A DNA stretch of 6,607 nucleotides from Methylomicrobium sp. (GTDB lineage: Bacteria; Pseudomonadota; Gammaproteobacteria; Methylococcales; Methylomonadaceae). The stretch is taken from assembly GCA_007135635.1 (NCBI GenBank), contig SLIO01000455.1:1-6607 (forward strand), read 5' to 3'. Under the pieces are notes generated by a model. The model saw only the letters and a program-made list of their open reading frames with translations, ran no database searches and was not told the origin of the DNA. Position 1 is the first letter of the stretch, and each line of letters opens with the position of its first letter. Shown here one piece after another: positions 1 through 6,547 of the stretch. A program made the translations under genes and the position numbers.

Positions 1-183
1 AATCTTTTGAAATACCTCATGAACTTCATTTGCTTCATGTTTAAAAGGGCGAATTTAGGCTCAGAGCTTTTTTTTAATCTTCGATTTATTATATAACTTT
101 GGATTCAAATCATCGTACGCGAAATTTTGTGCATGGAAATTGCTTGAAGTTATTATAGGAGTTGCACGGCGATATGCGACTAG

Positions 184-207
184 CCGATATAACCGATATA
201 ACCGATA
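184..207. repeat. 9-bp tandem repeat, 2.7 copies
   Basis: The unit CCGATATAA occurs at 184-192 and 193-201 and is followed by a partial copy, CCGATA, at 202-207. The copies are exact. The repeat lies in non-coding sequence about 370 bases before the first gene. It may be a simple slippage microsatellite or a cluster of protein-binding sites. The sequence alone does not distinguish these. Confidence 0.8.
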
Positions 208-286
208 GTATGAACCTAACATGAGAGGTTGAGAGCACCAATATATCTTTCGTCCTAAGCTCCATCAAAGGATGATAGAAATATTG

Positions 287-338
287 AGACCTCGCCAGAC
301 CGCCCCTGCCTCGTCCATGCTCGGCACGCACGAGGTCT
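287..338. repeat. GC-rich island with 8-bp inverted repeat and a competing hairpin
   Basis: AGACCTCG at 287-294 is perfectly complementary to CGAGGTCT at 331-338 across a 36-base loop. An alternative stem uses CCTCGT (309-314) with ACGAGG (330-335) and a 15-base loop. Both stems use the same right arm, so they are mutually exclusive. The island is about 71% GC (36 of 51 bases in 288-338) within an otherwise AT-rich leader. No T-run follows, so it is not a standard intrinsic terminator. It could be an RNA switch-like structure, a protein site or the remains of a mobile element end. I cannot choose between these. Confidence 0.5.
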
Positions 339-560
339 AAGGGATATCTTAAATTGCTCCGTTTGGAGTGAACGATTACACTGCTAAATGACGCTTTCGT
401 TTGGCTTGATTAACAGCATTATGCACCAATATAGCGCAATAGCACCAAATTAAAGCACTACAAACTTTGCATTCGGTTTATTTCGTCCAACGTATTTCGC
501 CGTTACCTGCTATCGACTCCGCTGTATTGCGGAAATCGGCTCAATTGAATCGGCTTTAAT

Positions 561-564
561 AGGA
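561..564 (+). promoter_or_regulatory. Ribosome binding site for the 573 gene
   Basis: AGGA at 561-564 lies eight bases before the ATG at 573. This is good Shine-Dalgarno spacing and supports that start codon. The protein begins directly with the typical N-terminal transglutaminase-associated sequence (MTIRVAISHKTAYLFDR), so no upstream extension is needed. Confidence 0.75.
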
Positions 565-572
565 TCAACACT

Positions 573-3500
573 ATGACAATTCGCGTGGCCATCAGTCACA
601 AAACCGCCTACCTCTTCGACCGCGCCGTCTCGTTGTCGCCCCATGTGTTTCGCCTGAGACCGGCGGTGCATTCGAGAACGCCCATCAAGGGTTATTCCTT
701 GCGTATCGAGCCCGAAGATCATTTCATCAATTGGCAGCAGGACCCGTTCGGCAATATTCTGGCCAGGGTCGTGTTTCCGAAAAAAACGCGGTCGCTCAAA
801 GTGGAAGTGGAAGTGATCGCCGATATGACGGTAATTAACCCATTCGATTTTTTTGTCGAGGAATACGCGCAAAAATACCCGTTCAAATACGATAAGCAAT
901 TGGCCAGGGAACTGACGCCATTTTTGGAAGTAACCGAAGACGGTCCATTATTGAAGCAATGGCTGGCCGAATTCGATTTGACGCCGCGTAGCATCAATGA
1001 TTTTTTGGTCGATTTAAATCGCAAGGTATTCAAGGATGTAAGCTATAACATCCGAATGGAGCCGGGCATTCAAACACCCGAGGAAACGCTTGATAAGCGC
1101 AATGGTTCGTGCCGCGATTCGGGCTGGTTATTGGTCCAGATTCTCCGGCATTTAGGCTTAGCGGCACGTTTCGTCTCCGGCTATTTAGTACAATTGACCG
1201 CCGACATGAAATCGCTCGACGGTCCATCAGGACCCGAGCACGATTTTACCGATCTGCATGCCTGGGCTGAGGTTTACATTCCGGGAGCCGGATGGATCGG
1301 TCTCGACCCGACCTCCGGCTTATTGGCTGGAGAAGGCCATATTCCTTTGGCCTGCACCCCCGACCCGGTCAGCGCGGCTCCGGTCACAGGCGCGACCGGT
1401 AAATGCGAGGTCGAGTTCGAATTCAGCAACACGGTCACCCGCCTGCATGAGGACCCACGCGTCACCAAGCCATACTCCGATGAGCAATGGTATTTTATCG
1501 ATGCGCTCGGCCAACAGGTCGATGCGCAATTGCTGCAAGACGACGTGCGCTTAACGATGGGTGGTGAACCGACCTTCGTGTCGATCGACGACATGGAAGG
1601 CGCAGAATGGAATACGCGTGCGGACGGCCCACATAAACGCGAGCGCGCCCAAGCATTGACCAAGCGCTTGCGCGACGTGTTCGCGCCGGGTGCGATGTTG
1701 CATTACGGCCAAGGCAAATGGTATCCGGGCGAGCCTTTGCCGCGTTGGCAATACGGCATCTTTTGGCGCAAAGACGGCACGCCGATTTGGCGCAATCCTG
1801 AGTTACTGGCCGATATCAAAATCGATTACGGGCATGGACCTGAGCAGGCTAGGCAATTCATCGAACACCTGTCCGGCCGTTTAGGCTTAACAAACAAATA
1901 CATTTCCGCCGCCTACGAAGATGTCTTTTATCACCTTTGGCAGGAACAAATGCTGCCGGTTAATATCGACCCGCTGCAGTATCGCTTAAAAGATCCTACC
2001 GAACGCAAAACGCTGGCTAAATTATTGGATACCGGCCTGAATCAACCGGCCGGTTTCGCGCTCCCGGTTAAATGGAGTTGGAGCAAACAATCCTGGCAAA
2101 GCGGTCCATGGCCATTCAAACGCGGTCAGTTGTTTTTGATTCCGGGTAATTCGCCGATGGGTCTGCGCATGCCTCTCGATAGCTTGCCATGGATCGCGCC
2201 GGAAAAACGCGAAATTACCCACGAGCGCAGTTTGTTCGAAGCGTTGCCGGAATTGGGCGATTATTACGGCGAAGTCGCACAGCGCTATAGCCATTTTCAA
2301 GAGATCGGCACTATCCATCCCGAAATCCAAGAACAAAGCCCGCCTGCCGACGACAAAGGCATCGATCTCATCGAAGTACCTCATACCGCAATATGCGTCG
2401 AGGCTCGTGAAGGTCGGGTCCATATATTTCTGCCGCCTTTAACAATGCTCGAGCATTACCTGGAATTAATCGCGGCTATCGAATCGACCGCTAAGCAACT
2501 GTCGATACCGGTCGTCTTGGAGGGCTATGAGCCCCCGCGCGATTACCGCATCGAACGTCTGATGGTCACACCCGACCCCGGCGTCATCGAAGTCAATATC
2601 CATCCGTCGCGTAGTTGGCAACAACTGGTCGACAATACGCATATTCTGTACGAGCAGGCGCGCCAAGTCCGCTTAGGCACTGAAAAATTCATGCTGGATG
2701 GACGCCATACCGGCACTGGAGGCGGCAATCACATCACGATTGGCGGCGAAACGCCGACCGATAGCCCGTTGCTACGCCGCCCCGACGTATTGCGTAGCTT
2801 GATCACTTATTGGCAACATCACCCGGGACTGTCGTATCTATTCTCCGGCATGTTCATCGGGCCGACCAGCCAAGCGCCGCGTGTCGACGAAGGCCGCGAT
2901 GAAAAACTCTATGAACTGGAAATCGCGTTTCAACAGATTCCCAACGGCGAAGCGCCTCCCCCCTGGTTGATCGACCGTTTGCTCCGGCATTTGTTGACCG
3001 ATATTACCGGCAACACACATCGTAGCGAGTTTTGCATTGATAAACTGTATTCGCCGGACAGCGCTTCGGGTCGTCTCGGCATTTTGGAACTGCGCGCTTT
3101 CGAAATGCCACCGCATGAACGCATGGCGTTGGTTCAGGCTTTATTGCTTCGTTCGCTCGTCGCTTGGTTTTGGCGCGAGCCTTACCGACATCCTCTGGTG
3201 CGCTGGGGTACCGAACTGCACGACCGGTTCTTGCTACCACATTATGTCAGAGAGGACATGCGACATGTCGCCGAAGATTTACAACGCGCCGGCTATCCGT
3301 TTCAATTGGACTGGCTGGACCCATTCTTCGAATTCCGCTTTCCGCATTACGGTAATACGGTTGTCGAAGGCATCGATTTGGAACTACGTTTCGCGATTGA
3401 ACCTTGGCATGTTCTAGGCGAGGAAGTCAGCAATACCGGCACGGCACGTTTTGTCGATTCGTCAGTCGAACGACTGCAAGTCAAAGTAACCGGATTGACC

Positions 3501-3956
3501 GATTCGCGCTATGTGTTAGCTTGCAATGGTCGGCATGTGCCGCTCAGAAATACCGGCAGAAAGGACGAATTCGTTGCCGGAGTCCGCTACCGCGCCTGGC
3601 AACCACCCTCGGCGCTGCATCCGACTATCAGTCCGCATACACCTTTGGTTTTCGATATCATCGACACCTGGAACGGGCGTGCGATCGGGGGTTGCACTTA
3701 TTATGTCGCCCACCCAGGCGGCCGCAGTTACGAGACTTTTCCGGTCAATGCTTATGAGGCCGAATCGAGAAGAATTACCCGTTTTTGGAATTACGGTCAT
3801 ACGCCGGGCGAGATCGAAAGGCCGCCGGTCGTCCTGCCGTCCGATAGCGGGGTCAGTTTCATTCCGCATACGGACCCGCCAAGGCCGATGGCGCCACCGC
3901 CCGAAGAGCCTAATAAAGAGTATCCATATACCCTTGATTTAAGGCGACGATATTAG
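573..3956 (+). CDS. Transglutaminase-like / DUF2126 putative amidoligase fusion protein
   Basis: This intact 1127-aa protein has the usual length and order for the DUF2126 family. Residues about 5-85 match the bacterial transglutaminase N-terminal region. Residues about 150-250 are a transglutaminase-like papain-fold core with a full candidate triad: Cys180 (NGSCRDSGW), His229 (DLHAWAEVY) and Asp245 (IGLDPTSGL). From about residue 320 to the end is DUF2126, predicted by comparative genomics to be a glutamine-synthetase-like carboxylate-amine ligase. Visible motifs there are LTMGGEPTF (327-335), IEVNIHPSR (672-680, with Glu673 and His677), GTGGGNHITIGG (714-725) and ELRAFE (839-844), plausible nucleotide, metal and substrate residues. 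No signal peptide or membrane segment is evident, so it is probably cytoplasmic. The ATG at 573 has AGGA eight bases upstream, and the stop is TAG. The next gene encodes an ATP-grasp/alpha-E protein, the expected partner. By inference it forms and hydrolyses or transfers amide bonds on a peptide. The substrate is unknown. The family call is firm. The chemistry is prediction. Confidence 0.93.
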   Translation: MTIRVAISHKTAYLFDRAVSLSPHVFRLRPAVHSRTPIKGYSLRIEPEDHFINWQQDPFGNILARVVFPKKTRSLKVEVEVIADMTVINPFDFFVEEYAQKYPFKYDKQLARELTPFLEVTEDGPLLKQWLAEFDLTPRSINDFLVDLNRKVFKDVSYNIRMEPGIQTPEETLDKRNGSCRDSGWLLVQILRHLGLAARFVSGYLVQLTADMKSLDGPSGPEHDFTDLHAWAEVYIPGAGWIGLDPTSGLLAGEGHIPLACTPDPVSAAPVTGATGKCEVEFEFSNTVTRLHEDPRVTKPYSDEQWYFIDALGQQVDAQLLQDDVRLTMGGEPTFVSIDDMEGAEWNTRADGPHKRERAQALTKRLRDVFAPGAMLHYGQGKWYPGEPLPRWQYGIFWRKDGTPIWRNPELLADIKIDYGHGPEQARQFIEHLSGRLGLTNKYISAAYEDVFYHLWQEQMLPVNIDPLQYRLKDPTERKTLAKLLDTGLNQPAGFALPVKWSWSKQSWQSGPWPFKRGQLFLIPGNSPMGLRMPLDSLPWIAPEKREITHERSLFEALPELGDYYGEVAQRYSHFQEIGTIHPEIQEQSPPADDKGIDLIEVPHTAICVEAREGRVHIFLPPLTMLEHYLELIAAIESTAKQLSIPVVLEGYEPPRDYRIERLMVTPDPGVIEVNIHPSRSWQQLVDNTHILYEQARQVRLGTEKFMLDGRHTGTGGGNHITIGGETPTDSPLLRRPDVLRSLITYWQHHPGLSYLFSGMFIGPTSQAPRVDEGRDEKLYELEIAFQQIPNGEAPPPWLIDRLLRHLLTDITGNTHRSEFCIDKLYSPDSASGRLGILELRAFEMPPHERMALVQALLLRSLVAWFWREPYRHPLVRWGTELHDRFLLPHYVREDMRHVAEDLQRAGYPFQLDWLDPFFEFRFPHYGNTVVEGIDLELRFAIEPWHVLGEEVSNTGTARFVDSSVERLQVKVTGLTDSRYVLACNGRHVPLRNTGRKDEFVAGVRYRAWQPPSALHPTISPHTPLVFDIIDTWNGRAIGGCTYYVAHPGGRSYETFPVNAYEAESRRITRFWNYGHTPGEIERPPVVLPSDSGVSFIPHTDPPRPMAPPPEEPNKEYPYTLDLRRRY

Positions 3957-4006
3957 AGGGAGCGTGATATTACCTGTGTTTTTCCCGCATCAATACTCCT
4001 AAGGTT

Positions 4007-4020
4007 ATCGAAGAATCGAT
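4007..4020 (+). other. Small hairpin in the intergenic gap
   Basis: ATCGA (4007-4011) pairs perfectly with TCGAT (4016-4020) across the tetraloop AGAA. The stem has only five base pairs and no T-run follows, so this is not called a terminator. It may be an mRNA 3'-end structure for the first gene or chance. Confidence 0.3.
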
Positions 4021-4092
4021 GTGTTCAAGAACAAAGCAATATTTACCATGAAGCTCATGAAGTCTATCAATAAATTACCTAAACATTGCTTC

Positions 4093-4107
4093 TCACCTTT
4101 CGGGTGA
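4093..4107 (+). other. Small hairpin with TTTCG loop
   Basis: TCACC (4093-4097) pairs with GGTGA (4103-4107) around the loop TTTCG. The five-base-pair stem is GC-rich in an AT-rich context, which makes it stand out. The sequence after it is AATGAATATC rather than a T-run. A role in RNA processing or stability between the two genes is possible but not shown. Confidence 0.3.
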
Positions 4108-4190
4108 ATGAATATCCTATGCAAAAACATGGCAGACTATTGAATTAACCTCATGATCTTTATGGTGAAATACTTTTTCTGGGACATTCT

Positions 4191-4197
4191 AACGGAG
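4191..4197 (+). promoter_or_regulatory. Ribosome binding site of a GTG leader ORF before the 4229 gene
   Basis: AACGGAG at 4191-4197 is the only good Shine-Dalgarno sequence near the start of the second gene. Its GGAG is five bases from GTG at 4203, but 31 bases from the ATG at 4229. It therefore serves the GTG, not the ATG directly. The bases just before the ATG (AATAATCTC) offer no ribosome binding site of their own. Confidence 0.6.
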
Positions 4198-4202
4198 CCT
4201 TT

Positions 4203-4232
4203 GTGACCCCACTCGATCGAATAATCTCATGA
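4203..4232 (+). CDS. Nine-codon leader ORF overlapping the next start (or N-terminus lost to a frameshift)
   Basis: GTG at 4203, preceded by AACGGAG at ideal spacing, opens nine codons (fMet-T-P-L-D-R-I-I-S) and stops at TGA 4230-4232. The stop overlaps the ATG of the ATP-grasp gene in the arrangement ATGA, a classic translational coupling layout. Two readings are possible. First, a real leader peptide delivers ribosomes to an ATG that has no binding site of its own. Second, the true protein begins at this GTG, and a one-base indel or sequencing error near 4229 has broken the frame. The peptide has no recognised motif. Confidence 0.4.
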   Translation: MTPLDRIIS

Positions 4233-6547
4233 ATAGCGTTCTCGCAAAAGAAATCGGTGCTCAGCACTACGCCACGCAACTGACCGGCTACGATGAAATG
4301 TATGCCAATAAAGGCAAAGCGTTGCCTTATTGGGAACATTTCATGAAATCGATCGAGCAAATCGGCCGTGACGAATTGGAGCACCGCCGCCGCGAAGCCC
4401 AGCGTTTACTGCGTGAAAATGGCGTAACCTATAACGTCTATACCGACGCGCAAAGCCTGAGCCGGCCATGGAAACTGGACCCGATCCCGTTATTGATCAG
4501 CAGCGAAGAATGGGCCGTAATCGAGGCTGGCTTGATACAACGCGCCGAATTGTTCAACCTAATCTTGAAAGACATTTACGGTGAGCAAAGCCTACTGAAA
4601 AAAGGTTTGCTGCCGGTCGAATTAGTTTACGGTCATGAAGGTTTCCTAAGACCATGCGTCGGAACTTTGCCGGATGCCGATCGGCAATTATTTTTGTATT
4701 CGGCCAACCTAGCCCGCGGACCGGATGGGCGTATGTGGGTACTGGACGACCGTACTCAAGCGCCTTCGGGAGCCGGCTACGCGTTAGAAAACCGGTCGGT
4801 GATGACGCGCGTATTACCCGATTTGTTCGGCGAATCGCAGGTTCATCGTCTCGCCGGCTTTTTCCGCGCGCTCCGAACCGGATTGGCAAACCGTTCGCCG
4901 ACTTCCAGAGCCGATTCCAGAATCGTCGTGTTGACTCCCGGTCCTTTCAACGAAACCTACTTCGAGCATGCTTATTTATCGTCGCAACTCGGTTATACCT
5001 TGGCGCAAGGCGACGATCTGACCGTCAGGGACGGACGTGTTTGGCTAAAATCGGTGCAAGGTCTGCAACAAGTCGACGTCATTTTACGGCGCGTCGACGA
5101 TTCATTTTGCGATCCCTTGGAATTAAAGTCCATTTCCCGCTTAGGCGTCGCAGGGCTTTTGGAAGCCGTCAGGCGCGGCAATGTCGCGATTGCTAATCCA
5201 TTGGGTAGTAGCGTCCTGGAAAACAATGCTTTACTGGCTTTTTTACCCAGACTGTCGCGCCATTTGTTAGGCCAAGAATTATTATTGCCGTCGGTGGCCA
5301 CTTGGTGGTGCGGACAACGCCGGGAATGTAGTTTTGTACTGGAAAATCTCGGTCGCTTGGTGATTAAACAAATCGACCGAACATCCGGAATTCACGCAGT
5401 ATTCGGCGCTAACTTGAGCTCGCAGGAAAAAAGTCGATTACGCGCCGCGATTCTGGCTAAACCTTATTTGTATGTCGGGCAGGAACAAGTCGGTTTTTCG
5501 ACCGTACCGGCTTTCGTAGACGGGCAAATCGCACCACGCAATGCGATTCTGCGTAATTTCGTCGTCGCCGGTGAGGATGGTTATCAAGCGATGCCGGGGG
5601 GCTTGACGCGGGTTTCGCCCCTCAAAGATAATTTGGTCGTCTCGAACCAAGCCGGTGGCATCAGTAAAGATACTTGGGTGCTTGCGGATGAGCCGGATCA
5701 ACAAGTCAGCATTTGGCTTCAGCCTCGCCGAGATCATATTTTCGAAGCGATCAACGAACCCTTGCCAAGTCGGGCCGCAGATAATCTGTATTGGGTCGGC
5801 CGTAATCTGGAACGCATCGAATCTGCAGCGAGGCTACTCCGAACCGTGCTACAAAAATGGCGTGAAGCTCAGGACTATACCGAATTCAGCGATGCCGATT
5901 GCCTCAAGACTTTATTGCGCGCATTAACCCATGTCACGGTAACCTACCCGGGTTTTGTAAAAGGCGATCCGTCATTACTGACTAATCCTTTGCCCGAACT
6001 GACGGCATTGATCAAAGATGCCGAGCGCCACGGCACGATTCCTTCAAGCATTCATGCCTTTACGCAATCTGCTTTTAGCATCCGCGATCTATGGTCACAG
6101 GATACTTGGCGCAGCATCGACGATATCAGGCGTTGCTGGCGCGCAGGAACCTTCAATGAGCCTCTGGAAATCGGTGCTCTACAAAGTAAATTAGACGATT
6201 TGATTTCAGCGATCGTCGCATTTACCGGCTTGACCAGCGAAAGTATGACCCGCGAAGCCGGTTGGTTGATGCTGGACGGCGGACGCCGTCTGGAGCGCTG
6301 TTTGTCATTGATTGCATTGCTGCGCGCCACCGTTGTAATCAAACAAGAGGAAAGCACCCAATATCAATTATTAGAAGCGGTATTGATGACGACCGATAGC
6401 TTGAGCATTTATCAACGACGATACCGGTCGTTCGGCCCTCGAGTTGACCCGCGTCGGCGTCACCGGCGAGGCCCGCGTCGACATCTTCGACTGGATGGGA
6501 CTGCGCTACAACTTCCTGGTCCTCAACGACCCCCAGCTGCTCGATGA
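4229..6547 (+). CDS. Circularly permuted ATP-grasp / alpha-E (DUF403) fusion protein, 3' end replaced
   Basis: The frame reads 772 codons, but only residues 1 to about 734 look authentic. Residues about 20-490 are a circularly permuted type 2 ATP-grasp domain, a predicted ATP-dependent carboxylate-amine ligase. Family signatures include YDEMY (21-25), RENGVTYNVY, the DDRTQAPSGAGYALENR block (173-189), TPGPFNETYFEH (236-247), RRVDD (287-291) and VIKQIDR. From Leu512 an alpha-E domain begins (SRAADNLYWVGRNLERIE, from residue 514) and continues through SMTREAGWLMLDGGRRLER to YQRRYRS (728-734). Fused homologues usually reach about 830 residues or more, so roughly the last 90-100 are missing. The final 38 codons (FGPR onward, rich in Arg and Pro) are an out-of-frame reading of foreign, GC-rich sequence. 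The ATG at 4229 has no ribosome binding site and appears coupled to a leader ORF. Upstream in frame a TAA at 4190 blocks extension. It is the expected partner of the DUF2126 protein before it. Identification is firm. The 3' end is not native. Confidence 0.88.
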   Translation: MNSVLAKEIGAQHYATQLTGYDEMYANKGKALPYWEHFMKSIEQIGRDELEHRRREAQRLLRENGVTYNVYTDAQSLSRPWKLDPIPLLISSEEWAVIEAGLIQRAELFNLILKDIYGEQSLLKKGLLPVELVYGHEGFLRPCVGTLPDADRQLFLYSANLARGPDGRMWVLDDRTQAPSGAGYALENRSVMTRVLPDLFGESQVHRLAGFFRALRTGLANRSPTSRADSRIVVLTPGPFNETYFEHAYLSSQLGYTLAQGDDLTVRDGRVWLKSVQGLQQVDVILRRVDDSFCDPLELKSISRLGVAGLLEAVRRGNVAIANPLGSSVLENNALLAFLPRLSRHLLGQELLLPSVATWWCGQRRECSFVLENLGRLVIKQIDRTSGIHAVFGANLSSQEKSRLRAAILAKPYLYVGQEQVGFSTVPAFVDGQIAPRNAILRNFVVAGEDGYQAMPGGLTRVSPLKDNLVVSNQAGGISKDTWVLADEPDQQVSIWLQPRRDHIFEAINEPLPSRAADNLYWVGRNLERIESAARLLRTVLQKWREAQDYTEFSDADCLKTLLRALTHVTVTYPGFVKGDPSLLTNPLPELTALIKDAERHGTIPSSIHAFTQSAFSIRDLWSQDTWRSIDDIRRCWRAGTFNEPLEIGALQSKLDDLISAIVAFTGLTSESMTREAGWLMLDGGRRLERCLSLIALLRATVVIKQEESTQYQLLEAVLMTTDSLSIYQRRYRSFGPRVDPRRRHRRGPRRHLRLDGTALQLPGPQRPPAAR

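Larger units (their letters stand above)
1..572. other. AT-rich leader region without a convincing gene
   Basis: I see no protein-coding gene here. The open frames are short, have no recognisable domain and lack good ribosome binding sites. What can be seen is a run of eight T at 68-75, a 9-bp tandem repeat at 184-207, a GC-rich island with an inverted repeat at 287-338, and an 11-base direct repeat GCACCAATATA at 235-245 and 423-433. The last 170 bases before the first gene should hold its promoter. A possible sigma-70 pair is TTGATT (406-411) and TATAGC (430-435) with an 18-base spacer, but it is a weak match and other pairs can be drawn, such as TTGCAT at 468-473 with TATTTC at 493-498. 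The orientation and identity of the gene upstream of the window are unknown. Confidence 0.6.
3957..4228. other. 272-bp gap between the two main genes
   Basis: No gene of normal size fits here. Directly after the TAG is a strong Shine-Dalgarno-like AGAGGGAG (3955-3962, overlapping the stop), but no good start follows at proper spacing. The GTG at 3964 is only one base from it and opens only 12 codons. Two small hairpins are visible: ATCGA/TCGAT at 4007-4020 with an AGAA loop, and TCACC/GGTGA at 4093-4107 with a TTTCG loop. Neither is followed by a T-run, so no convincing intrinsic terminator exists. CATGAAG occurs twice at 4047-4062. A weak promoter-like pair is TTGAAT (4140-4145) and TATGGT (4161-4166) with a short 15-base spacer. 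The two genes could be one operon with a long spacer, or the second could have its own promoter. Confidence 0.55.

Noticed and set aside
18..39. Inverted repeat CATGAA/TTCATG
   Set aside because: It has six AT-rich base pairs with a 10-base loop and no T-run. It is common by chance in AT-rich sequence.
55..76. Possible intrinsic terminator ending in the T-run 68-75
   Set aside because: The best stem before the T-run (GCT/AGC in GCTCAGAGC) is three base pairs with a three-base loop, too weak to call.
110..331. Minus-strand 73-codon open frame in the leader
   Set aside because: Its translation reflects the tandem repeat (SVISVIS) and the GC-rich island, and nothing in it resembles a known protein. 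No ribosome binding site is convincing.
406..435. Sigma-70-like promoter TTGATT-18-TATAGC before the first gene
   Set aside because: The match is imperfect and several equally weak pairs exist nearby. It is kept only as a remark in the leader entry.
510..899. Minus-strand open frame of 129 codons at the start of the first gene
   Set aside because: It lies mostly antisense to the well-supported transglutaminase N-terminal region, has no domain signature, and is a shadow of codon bias in the plus-strand gene.
4654..5196. Plus-strand open frame of 180 codons inside the ATP-grasp gene
   Set aside because: It overlaps highly conserved ATP-grasp motifs in another frame and is Arg-rich with no recognisable fold. 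It is a shadow frame.
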